Of a DNA stretch of 64,000 nt, positions 44,056 through 53,800 are shown one piece after another. Origin of the DNA: Blastococcus saxobsidens DD2. Lineage in GTDB: Bacteria > Actinomycetota > Actinomycetes > Mycobacteriales > Geodermatophilaceae. Every line of letters begins with the position of its first letter. Position 1 is the stretch's first letter. The DNA lies in NCBI RefSeq assembly GCF_000284015.1, contig NC_016943.1, positions 1,715,541 through 1,779,540 on the forward strand, in the 5' to 3' direction. The position numbers and the translations under genes are program-made. The notes below the pieces were generated by a model. That model saw only the letters and a program-made list of their open reading frames with translations, was not told the DNA's origin and made no database searches.

Positions 44056-44360
44056 GCTCGACCGACGACGGCATGAACTCCGATCTGCTGGCCGCCCGGG
44101 CCGAGGCTGCGGCACTGTTCGCCGCCGCCTCCCGCAACGACCAGGCCGGAGCGACAGCGCAGCTGCACTGCCTCGCCGCCGCCACCGCCTTGCGCACGCC
44201 CAGCGGCCCAGTGCCCGCAACTGCCGACGCCACCGACCCCGACCGGCTCGTCGAGCAGGCGTTGCGCATCCTCGGCAACCTGCCCGCCGCTGATTTCGCA
44301 CACCCCGACGTCCTCGCCGCCGCCCAGCACGGCCACCGAGCGCTGCGTGCGCCACGCTGA
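44052..44360 (+). CDS. Small helical protein of transfer operon, unknown
   Basis: About 102 residues (MSSTDDGMNSDLLAARAEAA), Ala-rich and helical, no signal peptide, no motif recognised. ATG 44052 overlaps the previous stop and its own stop overlaps the next ATG, so it is translated with them. Confidence 0.6.
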   Translation: MSSTDDGMNSDLLAARAEAAALFAAASRNDQAGATAQLHCLAAATALRTPSGPVPATADATDPDRLVEQALRILGNLPAADFAHPDVLAAAQHGHRALRAPR

Positions 44361-45652
44361 TGGCCACGTCGCTCGGGCAGCTACTCGACGCCCTCGCCGA
44401 CACAGCGCGAACCACGGACGACAGCGCAGCCGCGCGCGCCGATGCAGGCACCGCCTTGGGCCACCTGGGTCGGGCGCTGACCCACCTGCGCCACGACGGC
44501 GTCTCCCCATTCGCCGGCGATCGCCGCGAACAGCAGGTCGCCGACCTGGCTGCCGCCTGCACAGAGCTCGGCGTCCGCGCTCCAGCGACCGAGTCGGCGT
44601 TGACCCGGTTGGCGGCTGCCGCAGCCGACACTGTCGGCGTCCTGTACGACCACACCACCGTGACCAGCCGGTGGGCCGTCGCCACCGCCGTAGCCGAGAC
44701 AGTGACGCCGCTGGCCGAGGTGGTCGCCCACCGCCTGCCTGCCGGTCCGGCGACGCAGTGGCACACCGAGGTCGAGCGTCAGGCGGCCCTCGTCCAGCAG
44801 ACAGCCGCGCTGCAACCGCCGACACGCGCCGACGTCGCCATCCTCGACCGCCCCGTTCCAGGTCCCGCGGTCAATGCGTCCGTCGACCCAGCACGCGTGG
44901 TCCCCGACGCCATCGGCGTCCTACTCCAGGCCACGGCCCGAGCCAATGATCCACCGTCGGTCACCGAGGTCCTGGCCTACACGATCGCCGCCCAGACACT
45001 CAGCTCTTCTGCGGCGCGCCTCGGCTCGACCGACGCACCACCGGCAGGTCAGACGACGGCGGCCGACGCCTGGCGCGCCGTCCGAACAGCCCTGCGTCCG
45101 TACGACGACGGCAGCCGCCGCTTCCACCAGCACACACCATCCGGCGTGACCGCAGCGGGTCGCCTCCATGCCGTCCTCCGCTCCGAGCCCGACCCGGCCA
45201 CCTGGACGGCGTCCCTGCGCGCATCGGTCACGTCCGCGGCTCAGCACCTGCCAACTCTCGCCACGCAGCTGCTCTACCGCACCGTCCGGTCCTGGGCGGA
45301 CAACGGATCGCTGATCGCCTACGCCCGTGATGTGCCGCCGCGCGAGGAGCGGGTGGCCGCGTACCTGCGCGGATATCAGTCCGGCGGGCTGGTTCGCGTC
45401 GACGCGACCGACCTGCAACCGGTCGCCGGAGCCCTGCACAACGCCCGCCTGCTCTCCCTCGCCGTTGCGGACCGGGCAGCCGATCCGGGCGCCCGCGCGA
45501 TCGCCGGCTTCCCGCGCCGGGCCTGGGCCGCGAATCGGGCGCTGCTCGACGACCCGCAGACGCCGGTCGCGCTCAGCGTGGCCATCCAGCAGGCCCACCA
45601 GCAGCTGCAGGCGGCACGAGCCCAGCGGTCCGGGCCGAGCCGGGCACGCTGA
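44360..45652 (+). CDS. Large helical protein of transfer operon, unknown
   Basis: A 430-residue, Ala/Leu-rich soluble protein made of repeated helices (GQLLDALADTARTTDDSAAA; VVAHRLPAGPATQWHTEVER; VEVLAYTIAAQTL type). No membrane segment and no enzyme motif were found. It sits between the two halves of the coupling protein, which suggests an accessory of DNA or substrate recruitment (inference). Confidence 0.65.
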   Translation: MATSLGQLLDALADTARTTDDSAAARADAGTALGHLGRALTHLRHDGVSPFAGDRREQQVADLAAACTELGVRAPATESALTRLAAAAADTVGVLYDHTTVTSRWAVATAVAETVTPLAEVVAHRLPAGPATQWHTEVERQAALVQQTAALQPPTRADVAILDRPVPGPAVNASVDPARVVPDAIGVLLQATARANDPPSVTEVLAYTIAAQTLSSSAARLGSTDAPPAGQTTAADAWRAVRTALRPYDDGSRRFHQHTPSGVTAAGRLHAVLRSEPDPATWTASLRASVTSAAQHLPTLATQLLYRTVRSWADNGSLIAYARDVPPREERVAAYLRGYQSGGLVRVDATDLQPVAGALHNARLLSLAVADRAADPGARAIAGFPRRAWAANRALLDDPQTPVALSVAIQQAHQQLQAARAQRSGPSRAR

Positions 45653-45664
45653 AAGGAGAGACGG

Positions 45665-47185
45665 ATGCTCACGTCAAGGTTCGACCCGACCGACGTCGGC
45701 TGGCGGCTGGGCCGCTCCTCCCAGCCGCACGGGGTGGAGCTGTGGTGCCGGTATGACCGCACCACCGGCGTCTACGGCGAGCAGGGGTCCGGCAAGACTC
45801 TCGACCTGCTCGCTCCCGCCCTGCTGGCCCACCGCGGCGCCGGCCTGGCGACGCTGACCAAGGTCGACGATTTGCTGCTGACCGCCGGACGACGGCAACG
45901 GCCCGCTGGCCCCGACGAGCCGCCGCGCCCCGTCGCGGTGCTCGATCCGTTCGGTGCGGCACCGGGATTGCCGGAGCTGGTGTGGGATCCGGTCGCTGGC
46001 TGCGTCGATCCTCGGATCGCCGAACGACGAGCCAAGGCGTTCGCCGCCGGCACCGTCGCCGGCGCGGTCACCGGCGGCCGGCAGGACAACGCCGCCCGGT
46101 TCTACGCCGCGGAGACCGCCAAGGTGCTGCAAGGATTCCTGCACGCGGCGGCACTCACCGGCCGCACCCTGGAGCACGTCCTGGAGTGGGTCGCCAACCC
46201 TGTCGCCGCCGAGCAGCCCGCCGAGATCCTGCAGCAGCATCCGCACGCGGCCCGGTTCTGGGACGGGCTGCTGATCGGCGCGCTGCACGGCAGCCCGGAC
46301 ACCGTCGGCAACACTGCGACCACCGTCCAGCAAGCGATGGCGCTGTTCTTCCAGCCGGACATCAGGGCGCGCTGCGTGCCCTCGCGAGGGCGGTCGGCGA
46401 CCAACCTGGCCGACCTCATCACCCGGCAGGGAACGGTGTACCTGCTCGGCCGGGAGGACCCCTACGCCTCGGCGGCGCCGCTGATGACCGCGGTCGCCGA
46501 ACACGTCCTCGACACCGCCTTGCACGTCGCCGCCGCCTCGCCGCACGGGCGGCTGACCCCGTGCTTCCTGGCCTGCCTCGACGAACTGCCGTCCACCACA
46601 CCGCTGCCGACCCTGCGGGTGCGGATGGCCAACGAACGCGCGCTCGGTCTCTCGTTCATCTACGCAGCCCAGACCTGGAAACAGATGGCCGTCTCCTACG
46701 GCGAGGACGAGGCCCGCTCGCTGTTCGGGCTCACCAACAACCTCGTCATCTTCGGCGGCGGCAAGGACGTCCACTTCTACCGGGAACTGTCCGACCTGCT
46801 CGACGACGTGCGGATCAGCCGGCGGACCGTCACCGAGGGGCCAGGCGGTATGGGCACGTCCCGATCGGGTGAGGACGTACGGGTGCTGCGCCCCGGCGAC
46901 ATCCGTCGCATCCCCGAGCGGCACGCTCTCGTCGTCGCAGGCACCGCTCCGCCGATCATCGCCCGGTTGCGGCGCTGCCTCGACGGCAAGGACGGTCAGC
47001 AGCTCACGACCGAGCTCGACGCCGCCCGTGCGCGTGTCAGCCGCGCCCGACCCGACACCGCCGACGTACAGCAGCGCACGGCTGCTGCGCTGGCCTACGC
47101 CCGTGACCACCGGCTCGTCCCAAGCCGGCACGCCGACCCGGCCAACTCGCCGGCCGTACCGCAGCCCGAGGCGGGGTCCTGGTGA
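45665..47185 (+). CDS. TraG/VirD4-family coupling ATPase (no membrane domain)
   Basis: A 506-residue protein. The P-loop comes at once (TGVYGEQGSGKTLDLLAPAL, about 36-55), then LVWDPVAGCVDPR, CFLACLDELPSTTPLPTLRV (Walker B) and YAAQTWKQMAVSYGEDEARS. Family members link relaxase-DNA to the T4SS channel. The usual N-terminal membrane anchor is missing and may be the gene at 43435-44055. AAGGAG 6 bp before ATG is the strongest ribosome site of the operon. Confidence 0.9.
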   Translation: MLTSRFDPTDVGWRLGRSSQPHGVELWCRYDRTTGVYGEQGSGKTLDLLAPALLAHRGAGLATLTKVDDLLLTAGRRQRPAGPDEPPRPVAVLDPFGAAPGLPELVWDPVAGCVDPRIAERRAKAFAAGTVAGAVTGGRQDNAARFYAAETAKVLQGFLHAAALTGRTLEHVLEWVANPVAAEQPAEILQQHPHAARFWDGLLIGALHGSPDTVGNTATTVQQAMALFFQPDIRARCVPSRGRSATNLADLITRQGTVYLLGREDPYASAAPLMTAVAEHVLDTALHVAAASPHGRLTPCFLACLDELPSTTPLPTLRVRMANERALGLSFIYAAQTWKQMAVSYGEDEARSLFGLTNNLVIFGGGKDVHFYRELSDLLDDVRISRRTVTEGPGGMGTSRSGEDVRVLRPGDIRRIPERHALVVAGTAPPIIARLRRCLDGKDGQQLTTELDAARARVSRARPDTADVQQRTAAALAYARDHRLVPSRHADPANSPAVPQPEAGSW

Positions 47186-47661
47186 TTGTGCTGCCGTTCC
47201 CACCGCCGCCTGGCGCGGTACTGCGTGCGCTCGAACTCCTGAAGAACGCGCGTCGAGGTGACCGCGGGGGAGTAGCCCAAGCCGGCGCCGTGGCGGACCT
47301 CGAGCGCCCCTGGGAACCGGCCACCTGCACCGGGGAGCTGGGCGCAGCGGTCTGGAGCTGGTGTGACGACGTCGTCGCGTGGATTAACCACGAGTACGCG
47401 TGGCGGCCCGCGCAGATGGTCCCGGCCTGCTGGCCCCACCACGCCCACATCGCCCGGGAGCTACCCGTGCTGGCGGTGCTGCGGTGGGAAGCAGAGAACG
47501 CAGCAGGTCCGCAGCTGATGGAGGAATGGAACCGCTACGCCTTCCCGATGTTCTGCGACCGCATGGCTCAACGGCTCGGGGAGAGCACCTGCCGCACCGG
47601 CCGGCACCAGGACTGGCCCGCCGAAAGCCGCTACACCGCCTTCCTCGACGCCTCCCGTTGA
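47182..47661 (+). CDS. DUF4913-like small protein of transfer operon
   Basis: 159 residues. The Trp-rich core WSWCDDVVAWINHEYAWRPA, then WPHHAHIARELPVLAVLRWE and WNRYAFPMFCDRMAQRLG, resembles DUF4913-type proteins that commonly follow actinobacterial coupling-protein genes. Biochemical role unknown. GTG 47182 overlaps the T4CP stop. A terminator follows. Confidence 0.6.
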   Translation: MIVLPFPPPPGAVLRALELLKNARRGDRGGVAQAGAVADLERPWEPATCTGELGAAVWSWCDDVVAWINHEYAWRPAQMVPACWPHHAHIARELPVLAVLRWEAENAAGPQLMEEWNRYAFPMFCDRMAQRLGESTCRTGRHQDWPAESRYTAFLDASR

Positions 47662-47726
47662 TGACGAGGGCAGGCACCAGCGGCTCACCACGAGGGAGGG
47701 AGCGGACGGAGGCATGGAAAAGACGT

Positions 47727-47768
47727 AGCCCCGGCGACATGACCAGAGGTCAGCGGTCCACCGGGGCT
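47727..47768 (+). terminator. Nested hairpin terminator of transfer operon
   Basis: AGCCCCGG (47727-47734) pairs with CCGGGGCT (47761-47768), followed by TT. A smaller hairpin, TGACC-AGA-GGTCA, nests inside. It lies 66 bp after the last operon gene. Confidence 0.75.
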
Positions 47769-47800
47769 TTCACACTCACTCTACGCCCGAGTGGGATGTG

Positions 47801-48493
47801 ATGACAACGCCGACGCCACCGGCCTTACCGCCGGCCGGTCGCTGGGTGGAGGCCTGGCTCAGTGCCCCGCGATTCGCGGTCTACCTTGCCGCCACCGGCG
47901 CGGACCGGGACCGGGCGTTGGCTTTGTACGAGTGGAACGCCCAGCTCAGTGCCGCGCTCATGCACGACCTGGCGCACGTGGAGGTCGGGCTGCGCAACGC
48001 CTACGACGCCGCCCTGTCCGCTCGCTGGCCCGGGCCTCCGCATTGGACCCTGGCTGCAGACACGGTCTTCGCTCCGGTGTATCGCACGCGGGGACGGCGC
48101 CGCGTCGACGTGAACGACAAGCCCCGGGACAGCCTGCGCCAAGCAATCGCGAACGCCGGCGGCCGGACTGCCCCGCCAGGGAAGATCGTCGCCGAGCTCA
48201 TGTTCGGCTTCTGGCGCTACCTCAGCTCCGCGGCGCACGAGAAGACGCTGTGGGTTCCGGCTCTGCACCGCGCCTTTCCTCCGGGCACTGACCGCGCCGT
48301 CCATATCGACGGCCCCGTCGGCCGTTTGCACGAGCTGCGCAACCGCGTGGCGCACCACGAACCCTTGTTGACCACCGACGTCGTCGGCCGGCTAGCCGAC
48401 TTGATAAGTCTCTCCGGCCGCCTCGATCCTCAGCTGGGCCTGTATCTGCAGCACACCAGCACGGTGGCCGACCTCCTGGCCAACCGGCCGTAG
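47801..48493 (+). CDS. Abi-like HEPN protein
   Basis: 231 residues from ATG 47801 (GTG 47798 also fits). The helical protein has LHELRNRVAHHEPLL, where R181-N182 and H186 form the RxxxxH motif of HEPN RNases. RWVEAWLSAPRFAVYLAATG at the front matches Abi_2-type abortive-infection proteins. The family is thought to cleave RNA to stop phage. There is no obvious antitoxin neighbour, so control is unclear. It sits in the cargo position after the transfer terminator. Confidence 0.75.
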   Translation: MTTPTPPALPPAGRWVEAWLSAPRFAVYLAATGADRDRALALYEWNAQLSAALMHDLAHVEVGLRNAYDAALSARWPGPPHWTLAADTVFAPVYRTRGRRRVDVNDKPRDSLRQAIANAGGRTAPPGKIVAELMFGFWRYLSSAAHEKTLWVPALHRAFPPGTDRAVHIDGPVGRLHELRNRVAHHEPLLTTDVVGRLADLISLSGRLDPQLGLYLQHTSTVADLLANRP

Positions 48494-48561
48494 CGCTATG
48501 GGGTCTCGGCGGGGCGGTGCACGTCAAGGCTGAGCCTTGGCTCCGCTGAGGTAGGCGACGA

Positions 48562-49416
48562 GTGACAGCGCTCAGGGTCGGCGCCCACTCCGGAGGAGGG
48601 AATGCGTCATGGCTGACCACTAACGTCGGTGGGGTGATAGATGACCCCGAGTTCGTCACGCCTCACCACCGAGTCATCAAGTTCCTCGTGGGTGACCGCA
48701 AGCTCGGCCGGTGGAGCTACGGCTGGCGTATGGGCGCCGGTGGGACGTCCTTCTACATCAAACCTCTGGTCGCCTGGGCGCAGGAGATCAAGGTGAGCTT
48801 GCATGGGCCAGATCCCGCTCGTGGCCTGCGCGGCGGCTACAAGGTTGAGCTGGATGCATCAGCAAGGGGTGCCGTCGACGCTGTGGCTGAGGTGGGGCGG
48901 ATGAAGAACAACTGGCCGGATCGTCAGTGGTTCTCCGGTGCGCGAGTAACAGATGATGTCGATCTCGTTATGCGGCTTCGCTTTCCCTGGGACCTGTTCA
49001 CTCGGGATTCGCATCCGGTGCAAGCGCCGGCCGATCCTCGAGCCAGGGAGTTCGGCGGATTTATTGCAGTGCCACAGTCGGACTACGCCGTAGACGTCGA
49101 GGTCCTGGTCTGCAAGACTAAGCCGTGGTGGCCAAACGAGAGGCAAGCCCGGATCGACAACGCGTGCCTGGGTCCGGTTCTGAACAAGTCGGGTCAGTAC
49201 TTGACGGCAGTCGTCGTCCATCGTGAGATCGCTGCAGAACCCTCGCCACTGGTGCGGCATCAACCGGCGGGTCAGGTTGGTGGTCCACCGCAGTTTGATC
49301 GAGTCCGCGGACTAGGAGCACAACTCGACGACCGCGGATTTCTTTGGATCCATGAGATGTGGATCTCTCGGTCCGCCCTGCAGGCCGCATGCCTCACCGC
49401 CTTCAGGTCAGCTTAG
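48562..49416 (+). CDS. Unknown protein, beta-rich, in cargo block
   Basis: 284 residues from GTG 48562 (GAGGTAGG upstream). It is Trp- and beta-rich: SWLTTNVGGVIDDPEFVTPH, GGTSFYIKPLVAWAQEIKVS, DIVECTED-free. No motif I can name. There is no signal peptide, membrane segment or transposase sign. Local GC is lower than in the transfer operon, hinting at foreign origin. It may belong with the Abi-like gene. Confidence 0.55.
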   Translation: MTALRVGAHSGGGNASWLTTNVGGVIDDPEFVTPHHRVIKFLVGDRKLGRWSYGWRMGAGGTSFYIKPLVAWAQEIKVSLHGPDPARGLRGGYKVELDASARGAVDAVAEVGRMKNNWPDRQWFSGARVTDDVDLVMRLRFPWDLFTRDSHPVQAPADPRAREFGGFIAVPQSDYAVDVEVLVCKTKPWWPNERQARIDNACLGPVLNKSGQYLTAVVVHREIAAEPSPLVRHQPAGQVGGPPQFDRVRGLGAQLDDRGFLWIHEMWISRSALQAACLTAFRSA

Positions 49417-49517
49417 AGCACGTATGGGGGTCGGGATTGCGGCGGTCGTCAGTAGGCTTATGGCTGCGGCGGCAGACCGACAATCGACAACATCTCGTAG
49501 ATGAAGTGTGACCCGGG

Positions 49518-50600
49518 TCAGTCATCGACGATGATGGCGGTGCTTCCTGGGGCTGTCTGCTTGAGCTCGACGATGCCGTTGGCAGTCTCGACACTCAGCC
49601 CGCGCGAAGTACCGGTCTTAGTTGAGACGGTGAGCGCTTGACGGTAGCCGAGGACTTCTCGAACGATCGCCTCCGGTGGGGGCCCGAGTAGAAGACCGGG
49701 ATGCCTAGGTTTAGCCTCGTCTGGCCCCACGAAGCGGTCGGCTGCCGCCGTCGCGAAGACCGATGCCCACACAGTGGAAAGCATCAGCGCTTCGGCGATA
49801 AGCGGCGCAGGGCGCAGGTTGAGCACGGTTATCTCCCAGGACCCGGCGTGCTCGTGGCGTCCCGGGAGGCGCTCCAAGAATTCGATCGCCCTTGCATCGA
49901 CGATGCTGGAGCCGCTCTTAATGGCCGACAGTCGAACGCTGCCGTCGGGCGCCGGGGATTCTGCCATAAAGTTGACCCGCAATTCATCATGCGCTCGTAC
50001 CGCGAGGCCATGCTTGAGCTTATTGTTGCCGACGCTGGCCTCTAACCCCTCGCCTACGAGCAGTCGCATAGCGCGCTGCACCCATCGCCAGTGCATCCGG
50101 ATTGCGGATACTACGTTTGAGGGTGGGTCTTCAGCTAACGCCTTCACGTCTGCAGCGGGCATAAAGAGGTTCGCGGGAACTTCTCCTTGTCCTGCGAAGT
50201 CGCGGAGCTCCTTCACGAGCTCATAGCCGGAGTCCCGATTGCTGGTTAGCGACACCCAGATATTCGACCCCGGGGTATTCCACCCGGTGATGACGGCGTG
50301 GACCAACCGGAGGAGCGATTCGGCGAGGTGGTGACGAAGGGCGAAGGCGTCAAGTGCCCGTTGCAGCTCCCGTTCGGCTTCCGTCGGTGCCGTCATGGAT
50401 AACAGGCTCTCGTCAAGGCCGTAGCCGGTTACTTGGGCAGCGAGCGCCGAGCGGTAGTCGATCGGTGTCGGCTCGCGCAGCAAGTCGTCGATCCGCGCAC
50501 GCCAGTAAGAAGCTGGATTGGAGGCGAAGAATGTGTCGTCCAGACGTGCAAGCTGCTCTGGTGTCAAGCTCGACGAATCACTGGTCGGGTACAGCGGCAT
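49518..50600 (-). CDS. Unknown cytoplasmic protein with NKLKHG motif
   Basis: About 360 residues from ATG 50600, which follows AAGGGAG directly; the frame extends upstream but that part has no coding texture. Motifs seen: GNNKLKHGLAVRAHDELRV, a recurring pattern in uncharacterised helical proteins, and a conserved N-terminal helix block (FALRHHLAESLLRLVHAVIT). The gene is clearly lower in GC than its neighbours. Function unknown. It converges with the unknown gene at 48562. Confidence 0.6.
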   Translation of the reverse strand: MPLYPTSDSSSLTPEQLARLDDTFFASNPASYWRARIDDLLREPTPIDYRSALAAQVTGYGLDESLLSMTAPTEAERELQRALDAFALRHHLAESLLRLVHAVITGWNTPGSNIWVSLTSNRDSGYELVKELRDFAGQGEVPANLFMPAADVKALAEDPPSNVVSAIRMHWRWVQRAMRLLVGEGLEASVGNNKLKHGLAVRAHDELRVNFMAESPAPDGSVRLSAIKSGSSIVDARAIEFLERLPGRHEHAGSWEITVLNLRPAPLIAEALMLSTVWASVFATAAADRFVGPDEAKPRHPGLLLGPPPEAIVREVLGYRQALTVSTKTGTSRGLSVETANGIVELKQTAPGSTAIIVDD

Positions 50601-50858
50601 CTCCCTTCGGTGGCGTTCGGCGTCTAGGTCACCTGATTGTGTCTCCGCGGACACTGCAGCCGCCACCGCTGTAAACCTCGCATGCGCGCACATCCGTCCG
50701 TGGGTCGATGCGCAGCTGCGTCGTGCGCCCCTGTCTCGGGCCCCGCGCTTAACGCTCACTCGAGACGCGCAAGTAAGTTCCAAGGCGGCCGGTGTGCGTG
50801 TCGGCGTAGTTTGTGCCGGTGGTGGAGACGTCGTGCAGCGCCCGCCCTTCTAACGGCG

Positions 50859-53800
50859 TCACAACGGTTGACGTGGCCGCGGCCGAGCTGCGAGGCGAGG
50901 GTGCCGGCCCTGGGATGCAGCCCGCTCAGCTGCCTGCGCACTGTCGGCCAGCCTTTCCGGCCCTGTCTCCGTTGCGGATATCACGGGGGCGGGGGACTCC
51001 ATCCCCAGGCCAATGACCGGCTCGGGCAGCTGGCCGGGCAACACTGTCCGTGCCGGCACGTGAGCACCCTCTATCCGAGCCCGAGCGGCGTCGAAGACTT
51101 CCGACAGCGCGATGTCGGGCGCGATGCCGGTGCTGGCCACCACTCGAGTGAGATGCGCCGGCCAACTCGTCGACGGGACGGCGGCGATGACGACCGCGGC
51201 GCGGCGAGCGGCGTGTACCTGGCCTTCGACGGTGTCCAGCTGGTCGGCGTAGACGGCGACGCGGGCGTCGATGAGCGCGCCAGCCAGGCTTGGGGAGGCC
51301 GCGAGAGCCTGGCGCAGAGCGGCGGCGCCGCCCGTCTCCAGCAGCTCGGCGGGGTCCTTGCCGGTCGGAATGGCGAGGTGGCGGGGATCGTCACCACGGG
51401 CGGTGAGCTGCCAGAAGATGCGCTGGGCGGCCCGCTGTCCAGCCCGGTCGGCGTCGGTGGCGACGATGATCCCGGGTTTTCCGCCGCCGATGAATGGGCG
51501 TAGCGCGTCGGCCTGTGCGTCGGTGAAGGCCGTGCCCAGTGGGGCGATGCCGACGTAGTCGCCGTCGACAGCGAGGGTGACTGCCAGCGCGTCGAGGGGG
51601 CCTTCCACGAGGACCGGGACGGCGCCGGCAGCCAAGGCCGCAGCGCCTTCGGTCAGGCCGTACAGCTCGCTGCCCTTGGTGAACAGCTCGGTCTCCGCGG
51701 TGTTGAGGTACTTGGGGACGGCGTGGTCCCCGTCCTCGTCGTGGTCGGGGTTGCGGCGGCCGATCCAGCCGTGGATCTCCTCGCCGTCGCGGATGGCGAA
51801 GACCAGCCGGTCGCGGAAGCGGTCGATGACCCGGCCGGTGGATGCGTAGCTGCCAAGGCCGGCGGCGACGATCTCGGCGTCCGTGGCGCCGAGGCGGCGC
51901 AGGTGGCTGGTCAGCGCGGTCCAGCTGTCGGGGGCGTACCCCACGGTGAACCGGTCCTCTCCCGCCAGATCGGTGCCGAGCCGGTCGGTCAGGTAGGCAG
52001 GTGCCCAGGAGCCGCGGTAACGGGCGGTGAAGAAGTCGGCGGCCTGCTGGTTGAGCTCCAGGAGATGGTCCCGGTCAACGCGAACTCCCTCTTCTTCGTC
52101 AGCCCGGTCAGTTGCGGCTCGGTGACTCGGTTTCGCGGCCCGGCGATCGGTTTGTGCAGAGACGTGATGCTCGTCAGCGCCCGGGTCGTCCCCGTACAGG
52201 TCCTCATGGAGAAGTTCGGTGTCGTCGGGTTCCACCAGACCGGCCAGCCAGTCGTCGTCGGCAACTCCGTCGGCTGTGGGCAGGTGTTCGAGGTCGGTCG
52301 GCGGCGTCGGCGCGTGTGCGCGTGCGGCGGACGCCGGGTCGGTGAGCACGCGGATCCGCCACACCAGGGCGGTGGCCAGCTCATCCGGGCGCAGTTGGTC
52401 GTCGTCGGAGTGACCGGCGTGCAGCAGGTCATGGGCCGTGGACAGCACCTGGTCGGGCTGCCAGCCGGCGTGGCGTGAAGCGGCGACGGCGGCGACCAGG
52501 GCGGGCCAGGCAGGGTCGGCGACCACCCGCTCGGCGGTTTCAGGGCCGAGGACGGTGGCCAGAACTGGGGTCCAGTCGGGGCGCAGCGTCTCGGGGACGG
52601 AGGAATCGGTGGCGGTCATCGCGGCGGGGGAGAGGTGCCGACACAGTCGCCACCACAGCGCGGCGGCGGGCTGCTCGTCCGGCAGGGGACGTTCGGCGGC
52701 CACGGCGTGGACAAGCGCGGTGATGTCGATGCTGGCGCGGTCGGCGGCGGCGAGCCGCTCGGCCAGGACCGGCCAGTAGGGGTCGCCGGCGATGCGTGGG
52801 TCGATGCTGTCGACGAGCGGCGCCCAGCGCCCGGTGAGCGCGCGTCTGTCGCCGAGCAGCCGCGTGACGCGGTCGTCAAGCGCCCGCTGGGCCCGGGCGT
52901 CAGCGGCGCGCGGCAGCGCCGGGCCGGTGGGACGGCGGTCGGCGTCGTCAACGCCGTGGGCTGTGCGCCAGACGGCGAGATCGGCGACCAGCTGAAGATC
53001 GCGGTCGATGAGCGGACGCGCCCACGCGGGAGCGCTGGTGGGGGTCCAGGCGCGTGCACGGGCGGCGACGTCGACGGCCGGTGAGCTGACCTGGTCGGCG
53101 GAGTCGGCGAGGTAGGGGCCCCACTCGAGGTCGTCGCCGAGCGCCTTCGGAAGGCCGGGCAGCCACGGCAGGGGGCCGGTCCCGGCCGAGTGATGCCCGG
53201 TGGAGTCGATGCGCCAGTCCAGGACCGCGGCCACATCGCGGGCGTCGTCCAGACGTCGATCCAAGGCCAGGGCCTGCCGGAGGACATCGGAGGGATCACG
53301 ACCCGAGACCGCACACAGCGCCAGGTGCGCGCGCAGGACGGGGTAGGCCGCCTGCATGGTCAGGCCCGGCATCGCGGCGTCGGCGGCAGCGTCGATGGCC
53401 TGGAGCACCTCCAGGCCCAGGCGCTCTTCCGCGGCGGTGTTGAGCGCGTCGTAGTACCGATCTGCGGCGCAAGCGAGCAGAGCGGCGGGATCGGTCAGCC
53501 CGCGGGCCTGGCTGGTGGCCGAGGTCGGAGCGCCGTCGCGAGCCAGCACACGAGTCAAGACGTCGACGGCGGTGGGTGGCAGCAGCGCGTCGCGGGTGAT
53601 CACGCTGTGCGGGTCGCCGTCGCCGGCGGTCGTGAGGAAGAGGTGGTTGGCGTGCCGGCCGCGGGTCAGGGCGACGTAGAGCAGTTGGCGCGACTCTTCG
53701 CCGGTTGCGACGGTGTAGCAGGTGTCGGCGGTGAGGCCTTGCGCGCCGTGCACGGTGGTGGCGTAGCCGAGGCTGACGTGGTCGCTGACGTAATCGGCGG

